In this document: positions 8,220-14,531 of the stretch, in pieces
Layout of the letters: the number at the start of each line of letters is the position of its first letter
How positions within the stretch are numbered: position 1 is the stretch's first letter
Origin: an uncultured Clostridia bacterium
Lineage (GTDB): Bacteria > Bacillota_A > Clostridia > Christensenellales > CAG-138
Length of the DNA: 18,353 bases
Assembly (NCBI GenBank): GCA_946623765.1
Contig: CAMORL010000014.1
Span: 1 to 18,353, forward strand
Reading direction: 5' to 3'
The notes under the pieces: model-generated
Databases searched by the model: none
The model's input: only the letters and a program-made list of their open reading frames with translations
What the model was told of the DNA's origin: nothing
Position numbers and translations under genes: made by a program

Positions 8220-8301
8220 GAAATACATGAAAAAAAGCGCTCGAACTATATATAAGTTGAAATGATATAGCTCGGGATTGCAGCGGCAGGCAGAATAGTA
8301 G

Positions 8302-8330
8302 TTGCGGATAAAAACGGGATATGATATAAT
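8302..8330 (+). promoter_or_regulatory. Promoter of the PI-PLC-like gene run
   Basis: TTGCGG (8302-8307), a 17-base spacer and TATAAT (8325-8330), again with an extended -10 (TGATATAAT). The predicted start near 8337 gives a leader of about 19 bases that contains the GGAGG site for the gene at 8356. It is divergent from the ruvC promoter, with about 80 bases between the two -35 elements. Confidence 0.8.
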
Positions 8331-8355
8331 TCATATATGATCGGAGGTACGTCGA

Positions 8356-9360
8356 ATGGAAAACAAAAAAACAAGAAAAGCAAACCGCCTGCTTCATCTT
8401 TTATGGGTAATTCCTACATTGATCGTACTGACGTTCGGGGTTTTCATGTATCTGATCCCCGCAATCGAAACGGTTGACCGCACAGCAGTATCCGGATCAA
8501 AGGATTGGATGGCAAAGCTTGACGACAGCATGCCTCTGTCGAGCGTTGTATTGCCAGGAACTCATGACAGCGCTTCGACACATGCACAGCTCGGATATAT
8601 CACGCAATGTCAGGCGCTTACGATTGGTGAACAGCTCGACGCAGGATTCCGTTATCTTGATATACGACTCGGAGCAAACGGAACGAAGCTCAAACTGATG
8701 CACGGTTTTACAAACTGCACTGTGAACGGATGGCCGTGGGCGGAAACGCTGAGCCTCGATAATGTTCTTTCTGATTGCTATGCTTTTTTGAACGCACATC
8801 CGACCGAAACGATCATCTTCGCCGTCAAGCATGAGCATGGCAGCGAAACGCCGGAACAGTTCGAAAAAATGCTGAACGCTTATATTGATGAGAATCCGGA
8901 CGCATGGCTTTTATCCGATCGCATTCCGACCGTCGGAGAGGCACGTGGAAAGATCTTTCTGACACGGCATTATGAGGATGCTTCGCAGCCTGTTCCGACG
9001 CTCGGACTTCCTTGCTATTGGCAGACACAAAACGGACATGACGATGTAACGATCCATGCAGCGGAGCATAAGAACGGCAACTATACGTTGATCGTACAGG
9101 ATCGCTACGAATATGACGCGCCGGATAAACTCGATGCGTTTCGCAACGGGCAGAACGTCGCCGAGACGGATGAAACGCATCTTTCGATCAGCTTTCTTTC
9201 AACAAAGGGTTCCGGAACGTTCGGTCATCCGTACAGCTTCGCAAAGAAACTGAATCCTGCGCTGCTTGCCATGAATGATCGCCTTACCGGCTGGATTGCA
9301 GTAGATTTCGGCTCTCCGGAGATTGCTTCGCATATCTATCAGATGAATTTCAACAAATAA
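8356..9360 (+). CDS. Membrane-anchored PI-PLC-type phosphodiesterase
   Basis: The 334-residue product has a basic N-terminus, one transmembrane helix (about 13-37) and an outward catalytic domain. The domain matches the phosphatidylinositol-specific phospholipase C X-box: VVLPGTHDSAS gives His70 and Asp71, the GFRYLDIRLG block gives Arg104, and KLMHGF gives His116. These correspond to the general base, its Asp, the phosphate-contacting Arg and the general acid of bacterial PI-PLC. A downstream TETIIFAVKHEHG block also fits. Family members cleave phosphatidylinositol or glycosyl-PI by intramolecular transfer, without Ca. The real substrate here is unknown, because related proteins are diverse. 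Unlike secreted PI-PLC it appears membrane-tethered. GGAGG upstream sets the start. The EEP-fold hydrolase gene follows after 21 bases. Confidence 0.88.
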   Translation: MENKKTRKANRLLHLLWVIPTLIVLTFGVFMYLIPAIETVDRTAVSGSKDWMAKLDDSMPLSSVVLPGTHDSASTHAQLGYITQCQALTIGEQLDAGFRYLDIRLGANGTKLKLMHGFTNCTVNGWPWAETLSLDNVLSDCYAFLNAHPTETIIFAVKHEHGSETPEQFEKMLNAYIDENPDAWLLSDRIPTVGEARGKIFLTRHYEDASQPVPTLGLPCYWQTQNGHDDVTIHAAEHKNGNYTLIVQDRYEYDAPDKLDAFRNGQNVAETDETHLSISFLSTKGSGTFGHPYSFAKKLNPALLAMNDRLTGWIAVDFGSPEIASHIYQMNFNK

Positions 9361-9381
9361 AAAGGCGGAGCGTATATAGCT

Positions 9382-10446
9382 ATGAAAAAAGCATTCAAAA
9401 TTATCGGGATTGTTTTGCTGGTCCTTGTTCTGTTGGTTGCGGCATATGTCGCTTATGTACTGATCAGTTACCATCGTATCGGCGATCAGTCGATCCCGGT
9501 CGAAGGAAAGTCATCTGACATACTTGAGACGGGGAAGGAATACAAGATGGTTTCCTATAATATCGGCTTTGGCGCGTATGAATCCGATTTCGGGTTCTTT
9601 ATGGATGGAGGAGACCGTGCGCGAGCCTGGTCAAAGGAACGCCTCGAAAAGAATCTCGATGCTATTGCCGCAGTTCTCAAAGATCAGAATGCAGACTTAT
9701 ATCTCATTCAGGAGATCGACATCGGTTCGACGCGCAGCTATCAAACAGACCAGCGTCCCTACCTTATTAAAGCACTTGACGGTACGACATACACGTTTGC
9801 ACAGAACTATGATTCACCGTTTCTTATGTATCCGGTCACGCAACCGTTCGGCAAAGCCCGTTCGGGTATTATGACGTTCTCGAAAGCGAATATAACGGCT
9901 GCGGAGCGAAAAGAAGTTCCGGTCGAATCCGGATTCTCTAAATACCTCGATCTCGACCGCTGCTATAGCAAGCAGCGTATATCGGTCGCAGGCGGAGGCG
10001 AGCTGGTTTTGTATAATCTGCATCTGTCGGCATATACGTCCGACGGAAAGATTGCATATGAACAGCTTGAGATTCTGCTGAAAGATATGCAGACCGAATA
10101 TGATAAGGGCAATTTCTGTATCGCGGGTGGCGATTTCAATAAGGATCTGCTCGGCGACTCTTCCGCGTATTTCGGGAAATCCGACATTGAATACACCTGG
10201 GCACAGCCGATTCCGGACAGCATGTTCGAGGGGCGCAACATCACGCTGATCGCGCCGATCGACGAATCAAATCCGGTTCCCAGTTGTCGGAATGCAGACG
10301 GACCGTATTATAAAGGGCAGTACACACTCACGATCGACGGTTTCCTTGTAACCGATAACGTCGAAGTCATTCTCGCCGATGTCATTGATACCGGATTTGC
10401 CTATTCCGATCATAATCCGGTCGAAATGCGTTTTATAATGAAATAA
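9382..10446 (+). CDS. Membrane-anchored endonuclease/exonuclease/phosphatase-fold hydrolase
   Basis: A 354-residue protein with a strong N-terminal transmembrane segment (about 6-29) and an extracytoplasmic EEP (DNase I-like) domain. All active-site motifs are visible: SYNIGFG (Asn60), IQEID (Glu111), YNLHLSAY (His214), GGDFNKD (Asp251, Asn253), a TIDGF Asp (319) and SDHNPV (Asp343, His344). The fold is Mg-dependent and hydrolyses phosphodiester or phosphomonoester bonds in nucleic acids, inositol phosphates or sphingomyelin. The membrane anchor and the PI-PLC-like gene immediately upstream make a phospholipid or inositol-phosphate headgroup substrate more plausible than DNA, but that is inference. 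The ribosome site (GGCGGAG) is somewhat distant from the ATG. Confidence 0.87.
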   Translation: MKKAFKIIGIVLLVLVLLVAAYVAYVLISYHRIGDQSIPVEGKSSDILETGKEYKMVSYNIGFGAYESDFGFFMDGGDRARAWSKERLEKNLDAIAAVLKDQNADLYLIQEIDIGSTRSYQTDQRPYLIKALDGTTYTFAQNYDSPFLMYPVTQPFGKARSGIMTFSKANITAAERKEVPVESGFSKYLDLDRCYSKQRISVAGGGELVLYNLHLSAYTSDGKIAYEQLEILLKDMQTEYDKGNFCIAGGDFNKDLLGDSSAYFGKSDIEYTWAQPIPDSMFEGRNITLIAPIDESNPVPSCRNADGPYYKGQYTLTIDGFLVTDNVEVILADVIDTGFAYSDHNPVEMRFIMK

Positions 10447-10466
10447 TCATAATGGAGGATAATACC

Positions 10467-10913
10467 ATGGCAAAGCTGTATGTATATTACACCCTTTCCG
10501 GAAACGGAGATACAGTAGCTGACTTTTTGAAGGAAAAGGGCTATGATATCCGTAAAGTCGAACCGTTGAAGAAGCCTCCGAAAAGATTCTTTCTGCAGAT
10601 TATGCAAGGGGGATTCAACGCCGGACGGAAATACTGTGAACCGTTGAAAGCTTACGATACCGATGTATCGGAGTACGATGAAATTGTGATCGGCTCACCG
10701 GTGTGGAACGGTCGCCTTTCCTGTCCGATCAATACCGTGTTCAGAGATACAGACTTGAAAAATAAAAAAGTCGTATGTGTTCTTTACTCCGGCAGCGGCG
10801 AAGCAAAGAAAGCCGAAGAACAGGTTTTGAAAGCTGTCCCAAACGCGACGGTGATCCATCTGCAAGAACCGAAAAAACACCGTGAAATGCTCGAACGGCT
10901 TTCCGTATTATAA
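10467..10913 (+). CDS. Small flavodoxin-like protein
   Basis: A 148-residue cytosolic protein beginning AKLYVYYTLSGNGDTVADFL. This is a beta strand followed by a flavodoxin-type phosphate-binding loop (TLSGNGDT) that would hold the FMN phosphate. The middle (YDEIVIGSPVWNGRLSCPI) matches the conserved second FMN-contact region of the flavodoxin family. KKVVCVLYSGSGEAKKAEEQVL fits the next strand-loop-helix. It therefore probably binds FMN and acts as a low-potential carrier or small NAD(P)H-flavin reductase; the partner is unknown. The start at 10467 has GGAGG 8 bases upstream. The ATG at 10452 overlaps that ribosome site and is rejected. It lies 20 bases after the EEP gene, apparently in the same transcript. 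Confidence 0.85.
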   Translation: MAKLYVYYTLSGNGDTVADFLKEKGYDIRKVEPLKKPPKRFFLQIMQGGFNAGRKYCEPLKAYDTDVSEYDEIVIGSPVWNGRLSCPINTVFRDTDLKNKKVVCVLYSGSGEAKKAEEQVLKAVPNATVIHLQEPKKHREMLERLSVL

Positions 10914-10979
10914 TTATAAAAGAAGTATTGACTGTATACTAACTGAGACACACTGCCGGCATGTATATGTCGGGGATGG

Positions 10980-11000
10980 CGTTTGTTGCTAACACAAACG
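10980..11000. repeat. Perfect 7-bp inverted repeat in the intergenic gap
   Basis: CGTTTGT (10980-10986) and ACAAACG (10994-11000) enclose a 7-base loop in the 195-base gap between the flavodoxin-like and lipase-like genes. On the plus strand it is followed by A residues, not T, so it does not look like a terminator of the upstream gene. It could be an operator or mRNA element. A second, weaker hairpin (CCGGCAT/ATGTCGG with one G-U pair) lies about 20 bases before it. I see no convincing promoter or terminator in this gap. Confidence 0.4.
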
Positions 11001-11108
11001 AAAAACGGTGTCGCGGATAACGGATATCTGTGACTTTTCATTCAAGCTGCTTCTGAAAACAGAACCGTCTCTGCCGAATCGGTTCATATATCGAATGGAG
11101 AACGACAA

Positions 11109-11930
11109 ATGGAACATACCGTTTGTAAAACAAAATATCCCCTGCTGTTGGTTCACGGAACGGGATTTCGGGATTTGAAGGTCCCCGTATACTGGGGAAG
11201 GATTCCGAACATATTGCGAGGACACGGCGCGAAGGTCTTTTTCGGCGAACAGGATTGCTGGGCAAGTACTGAGACAAATGCACAGGCGCTCTGCGAAAGA
11301 ATCGATGAGATATTAAATGAAACCGATGCGGAAAAAGTGAATATCATTGCACACAGCAAAGGCGGATTGGAGGCACGCATGGCGGCATCCTCGCTCGGAT
11401 ACGGTTCTAAAATTGCAAGCCTCACAACGATCAGTACACCGCATCGCGGATCAAAGACATTTACAAAATTTCTTCGAGCACCGCATGTGCTTTTCTCAAT
11501 TGCCGCATTTGCCGTTGATAACTGGATCCGTCTTGTCGGTGATAAAAAACCGGATTTCAAACGTGTATGCGAGGGGTTTTCCGTTTCTTATATGGAACGA
11601 TTCAATGCGGAGAACCCGGACGATCCGAACGTATTCTATCAGAGCGTCGCAGGCGTAATGAAACGACCGTTATCGGATATCAGTCTGACGACAGCGTGCT
11701 TTGTGCTGAATCGAATAGAAGGACCGAATGATGGGCTTGTTTCCGTGGAATCCGCAAGATGGGGTGAACGTTGCATAGAATTGCACGGCAATACACGTAG
11801 AGGCATTTCACATCTCGATGAGATAGATCTGCGACGCGCGCCGTTTTCCAAAAAGACGGGGAAGGGGATCAGGGATATTACAGACTTTTATGTAGAGCTT
11901 GTACACGATCTGAAAAACAGAGGTTTCTGA
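11109..11930 (+). CDS. Lipase-like alpha/beta hydrolase
   Basis: A 273-residue alpha/beta hydrolase related to bacterial triacylglycerol lipases. Features in order are the oxyanion-hole motif LLLVHGTGF (12-20), a YWGRIPNILRGHGAKVFF segment, the nucleophile elbow IIAHSKGGLEAR (Ser83), SLTTISTPHRGS typical of lipases, the acid in GPNDGLV (Asp208) and a His at 235 (GISHLDEID). The catalytic triad is therefore complete. There is no signal peptide or membrane segment, so it is probably intracellular and acts on esters available in the cell or at the membrane face. GGAG lies 8 bases before the ATG. It follows the PI-PLC/EEP/flavodoxin run in the same direction after 195 bases, suggesting but not proving a joint role in lipid turnover. 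Confidence 0.87.
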   Translation: MEHTVCKTKYPLLLVHGTGFRDLKVPVYWGRIPNILRGHGAKVFFGEQDCWASTETNAQALCERIDEILNETDAEKVNIIAHSKGGLEARMAASSLGYGSKIASLTTISTPHRGSKTFTKFLRAPHVLFSIAAFAVDNWIRLVGDKKPDFKRVCEGFSVSYMERFNAENPDDPNVFYQSVAGVMKRPLSDISLTTACFVLNRIEGPNDGLVSVESARWGERCIELHGNTRRGISHLDEIDLRRAPFSKKTGKGIRDITDFYVELVHDLKNRGF

Positions 11931-12043
11931 CAGCAGATAAGGAGAGCCGGAATTCGATAAAGAGCATATTCTCAAATATAGACGACAACGGAATATGTAA
12001 CCGAACCCGAACAGCGTTTGATGTCCGAGACCGGAATGAAAGA

Positions 12044-12075
12044 AGAGACCTGCCGAATGCAGGTCTCTCATGTTT
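12044..12075. terminator. Bidirectional-type terminator between convergent genes
   Basis: A perfect 10-bp stem, AGAGACCTGC (12044-12053) and GCAGGTCTCT (12059-12068), has a 5-base loop. It lies between the converging lipase-like and SH3b genes. On the minus strand it is followed by TCTTTCATTC, on the plus strand by CATGTTTG. Neither T-run is strong, but stem strength and position support termination from both sides. Confidence 0.75.
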
Positions 12076-12087
12076 GAATGTCATTGC

Positions 12088-13008
12088 TTAGCTCGCGCCG
12101 ACTTTACCTTCCGTAATCTTCACATACGATGCGAACATGTAACCTTTCTTGCCGTCGCTGGTCTTAACGCTGTACCATTTTCTTCCCGCACTGTCATGTA
12201 CATAGAAGTAAACAATGAGCTGTTCGCCGCTGTAGTACTCCTTGATGCACTCGGAACTCTCGTCCGGGCTCTTGCGCAAAGCGATCTTGGAAGCGCTGAC
12301 TTTACCTCTCGCTTCGCCGTCGTTGATGGGAAGCTTAGTGGGTGAAGCCGTCTTGGGAGCTGTTCCTTTTGCGATATAATCCTTTTTAATATATCCGTAT
12401 TTATCTCCGCACTTCAGGAACCACCAGCCTTCCTGCTCAACGTAAAGCGTAACGGCAGTGTTCTTTGCGATCTTGGATTTTACGATTTTGCCCGTTTTGG
12501 CGTTAGGCTTATCGCGCATATTGACATCGGTGGCCTTGACATAGCCCTTCTGCGCATGATTCTTCATTGTGGTCGTAGGCTTCTTATAATAAGAAGGACT
12601 CGGGCTGGAAGAAGATGCGGGAGACGCCGTACCGGTGGATTGGCTCGGTGTGCTGACAATGATCGGATTCGGATTGCCGCCTTCCGGTGTGGTCACGGAG
12701 ATTGCGCCGGGTGTAGTGCCTGTGCTTGCCGTGCCGTCCGGCGAAGATGTCATATCGGGATCATCGGTATTGTTAGGATCCGGTGTATTTTCATTTGGAG
12801 TGGTAATCGGAACAAACGACAGTTCCGGCTCAAGACTCTCTTCCGGCGTTCCGTTGGCAACTTTTTCGGGAACATCTGTCGGATTCTTTTTATTGCAGCT
12901 CGAAATACCGACGATCGTCAGAATAATGATCGCGATGAGCAGAACACCGATCGCCGATAAAAACAGAATACCGGCAGGCGTAGGTTTGAATTTAAACTGT
13001 TTTGCCAT
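12088..13008 (-). CDS. Membrane-anchored protein with two SH3b domains
   Basis: A 306-residue protein with a short basic cytoplasmic start, one transmembrane helix (about 13-36), a long low-complexity Thr/Pro/Ser/Asn-rich stalk (about 40-150) and two bacterial SH3 repeats. The first is at about 156-212, with VNMRDKPN, GWWFLKC and YGYIKKDYI. The second is at about 236-298, with IALRKSPD, KWYSVKT and GYMFASYVKI. SH3b repeats usually bind cell-wall peptides or polysaccharide. No catalytic domain is present, so it is probably a wall-binding or sensor protein projecting from the membrane. The start at 13008 has an AGGGGAA ribosome site; an ATG at 13089 in frame is unsupported. A TATTAT at 13049-13054 is a possible but weak -10. 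It is transcribed convergently to the lipase-like gene. Confidence 0.85.
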   Translation of the reverse strand: MAKQFKFKPTPAGILFLSAIGVLLIAIIILTIVGISSCNKKNPTDVPEKVANGTPEESLEPELSFVPITTPNENTPDPNNTDDPDMTSSPDGTASTGTTPGAISVTTPEGGNPNPIIVSTPSQSTGTASPASSSSPSPSYYKKPTTTMKNHAQKGYVKATDVNMRDKPNAKTGKIVKSKIAKNTAVTLYVEQEGWWFLKCGDKYGYIKKDYIAKGTAPKTASPTKLPINDGEARGKVSASKIALRKSPDESSECIKEYYSGEQLIVYFYVHDSAGRKWYSVKTSDGKKGYMFASYVKITEGKVGAS

Positions 13009-13089
13009 TATATTTCCCCTTCCGTAATTGTTGAATCTATCTATACACATAATACACGATAATTCTAAAAAAGGAAAGTATGCAAACAC

Positions 13090-13122
13090 AAATTTTTGCT
13101 AAATTTTTGCGGAATTTTTGTT
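13090..13122. repeat. Three 11-bp-phased T-tract repeats
   Basis: Three tandem units of 11 bases, each containing AATTTTTG, occupy 13090-13100, 13101-13111 and 13112-13122. The T5 tracts begin at 13093, 13104 and 13115, close to one DNA helical turn apart, which is the classic arrangement for intrinsic curvature. They lie about 75-110 bases upstream of the -10 of the rightward operon and a similar distance upstream of the SH3b gene. They could bend DNA or form tandem binding sites for a regulator recognising ATTTTTGC. Confidence 0.7.
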
Positions 13123-13179
13123 ACGGAGCAGAATTAGAATAAAATATAAATAAAGTTGTTGCAAAAAGATATGGAAATT

Positions 13180-13200
13180 ACACAATGACTGTGTTATAAT
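13180..13200 (+). promoter_or_regulatory. Extended -10 promoter with overlapping palindrome for the hydrogenase-type operon
   Basis: TATAAT at 13195-13200 is preceded by TG one base upstream (TGTTATAAT). The -35 position (near 13172, TGGAAA) is poor, so the extended -10 probably carries recognition. A palindrome, ACACA (13180-13184), 5 bases, TGTGT (13190-13194), sits between the -35 and -10 and overlaps the extended TG. A repressor bound there would block RNA polymerase. The regulator is not identifiable from the site. The AAGGAGG ribosome site of the first gene is at 13228-13234. Confidence 0.65.
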
Positions 13201-13238
13201 ATTCGATGGTCAATAATCTCATCTTTTAAGGAGGATGT

Positions 13239-13736
13239 ATGACGAACAAAATCACCGAAATCCCGTTTCGGGGAACGCCCGAACAGGAAGCCAAACTGAA
13301 AGAGGTCATTGCACAGCACAAAGGCCACAGCGATGCAATGATGCCTGTGCTCCAGAAAGCGCAGGAGATTTACGGCTATCTGCCGATCGAAGTGCAGACA
13401 ATGGTTGCTGAAGGTCTCGGCGTGTCGCTCGAACAAGTTTACGGCGTCTCCACTTTCTATTCGTGGTTCACGCTTGAACCCAAGGGCGAGCATCTGATCC
13501 GCGTCTGCCTCGGTACCGCCTGCTACGTAAAAGGATCTGCGGACATTCTTGCAGAACTGGAACGTCAGCTCGGTATCAAAGCCGGTCATACCACGAATGA
13601 CGGTAAGTTTACGCTCGAAGCAACGCGCTGCCTCGGATGCTGCGGCCTTGCTCCGGTTATGACGATCGACGACGATGTTTTCGGAAGACTGGTTCCTGCA
13701 GACGTCAAGGGCATTTTGGAAAAATTCCGCGCGTAA
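13239..13736 (+). CDS. NuoE/HydC-type [2Fe-2S] subunit of an NAD(P)-linked hydrogenase or dehydrogenase
   Basis: The 165-residue product is the thioredoxin-like [2Fe-2S] subunit family that includes NuoE of complex I, HydC of electron-bifurcating [FeFe]-hydrogenases and HndA. After an N-terminal helical region (MMPVLQKAQEIYGYLP, GVSTFYSWF) come the four cluster cysteines in the standard spacing: Cys90, Cys95, Cys131 and Cys135 (VCLGTACYVKG and ATRCLGCCGLAP). It passes electrons to or from a NuoF-type flavoprotein, one of which begins at 17845 in the same operon. A complex I role is unlikely because no membrane subunits are present. It is the first gene after the promoter, and GGAGG sits 4-5 bases before its ATG. 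Separation from its NuoF partner by seven genes is notable. Confidence 0.9.
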   Translation: MTNKITEIPFRGTPEQEAKLKEVIAQHKGHSDAMMPVLQKAQEIYGYLPIEVQTMVAEGLGVSLEQVYGVSTFYSWFTLEPKGEHLIRVCLGTACYVKGSADILAELERQLGIKAGHTTNDGKFTLEATRCLGCCGLAPVMTIDDDVFGRLVPADVKGILEKFRA

Positions 13737-13752
13737 TCGAAAGGAAACAAGC

Positions 13753-14091
13753 ATGACTATCCGGGAGATGGCGGAAAGAATTGACGCTGTTGTGTATGCA
13801 GAACCCGAGCAGCTTGATGAAGATTTGTCAGGCGCTTTCAGCAGCGACATGATGAGCGATGTTCTTGCATTTGCTGATAATCGTGACGTTCTTCTGACCG
13901 GGCTTTTGAACCCGCAGATCGTTCGTACGGCGCATATGCTTGATATGCGGTGCATCATCATCGTTCGCGGAAAGACCGCAACAGATGAAATCAAACGCCT
14001 TGCCGCTGAGAATCACATCGCATTGCTGGAAACAAAACTGACCATGTATGTTGCCAGCGGAAAACTGTATGAAGGCGGTCTGGGTCGATGA
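13753..14091 (+). CDS. DRTGG-domain protein, first copy
   Basis: A 112-residue protein that looks like a stand-alone DRTGG domain (the ligand-binding-type domain also found in phosphotransacetylases and CBS-type pyrophosphatases). It begins MTIREMAERIDAVVYAEPEQ, has SGAFSSDMMSDVLAF in place of the DRTGG signature, then strand-rich VLLTGLLNPQIVRTAHML, CIIIVRGK and a closing ALLETKLTMYVASGKLYEGGL. No cysteine cluster, membrane segment or catalytic motif is visible, so a nucleotide- or metabolite-sensing/adaptor role is inferred. The start at 13753 has AAAGGAAA upstream. It overlaps the following ATPase gene by 4 bases (ATGA), implying coupled synthesis. A second DRTGG gene lies at 15824. Confidence 0.8.
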   Translation: MTIREMAERIDAVVYAEPEQLDEDLSGAFSSDMMSDVLAFADNRDVLLTGLLNPQIVRTAHMLDMRCIIIVRGKTATDEIKRLAAENHIALLETKLTMYVASGKLYEGGLGR

Positions 14092-14522
14092 CGGAAGATA
14101 ACGGAGCACTTCATTTTCATTATGATGTGGACGGTGATAACTTTACTTCCGCCGGCGAAGCGTCCGTACATGTCAAACGAATGCTCAGACAGATGGGATA
14201 TCATCCCGATTTGATCCGCAGAATTTCGGTAGCCATGTACGAGGGAGAAATCAACATGGTCATTCACGCCAAAGGCGGGGATGCCGATGTATATGTTACT
14301 CCCGATTGCATTACGGTCATTCTGAAGGATGTCGGTCCCGGTATCAAGGACGTTAATCTTGCCATGCAAGAAGGGTACTCGACTGCGCCGGATAACATCC
14401 GATCACTCGGATTCGGCGCAGGTATGGGCTTACCGAACATGAAACGCTATTCGGATGAGCTGAAGATCGACTCCGTAGTCGGCGTAGGAACCACGATTGA
14501 AATGAAATTCAAATCAGCTTAA
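14088..14522 (+). CDS. Anti-sigma-factor-type (RsbW/SpoIIAB-like) ATPase
   Basis: A 144-residue single-domain GHKL ATPase. The N-box is AMYEGEINMVIHA (about 49-61, Asn56), G1 is DVGPGI (81-86) and G2 is GFGAGMGLPNMK (108-119), followed by GVGTTIEMKF. The small size and box spacing match RsbW/SpoIIAB serine kinases, which phosphorylate an antagonist protein and sequester a partner. There is no histidine-kinase dimerisation domain. No sigma factor or STAS antagonist is nearby; the adjacent DRTGG and hydrogenase-like proteins are the obvious candidate partners. Its ATG overlaps the DRTGG stop, and the hydrogenase-like gene follows after 9 bases. The ATPase call is firm; the kinase role is inference. 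Confidence 0.87.
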   Translation: MTEDNGALHFHYDVDGDNFTSAGEASVHVKRMLRQMGYHPDLIRRISVAMYEGEINMVIHAKGGDADVYVTPDCITVILKDVGPGIKDVNLAMQEGYSTAPDNIRSLGFGAGMGLPNMKRYSDELKIDSVVGVGTTIEMKFKSA

Positions 14523-14531
14523 GGAGGAACA

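Noticed and set aside
8242..8274. Imperfect hairpin (CGAACTATAT / ATATAGCTCG) between the divergent ruvC and PI-PLC-like promoters
   Set aside because: It has one mismatch, a 13-base loop and an AT-rich stem; it is too weak to call a regulator site or RNA gene.
10928..10956. TTGACT resembling a -35 box before the lipase-like gene
   Set aside because: No acceptable -10 lies 16-18 bases downstream (CACTGC there), and the nearby TATACT has no -35, so I do not call a promoter.
10980..11000. Inverted repeat as a terminator of the flavodoxin-like gene
   Set aside because: It is followed by A residues on the plus strand and lies about 67 bases past the stop, so it is listed only as an inverted repeat.
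13180..13194. Rex (redox repressor) operator at the hydrogenase-type promoter
   Set aside because: Rex half-sites read TTGTKAA...TTMACAA; here the arms are ACACA...TGTGT, the opposite orientation, so the palindrome is reported without a named regulator.
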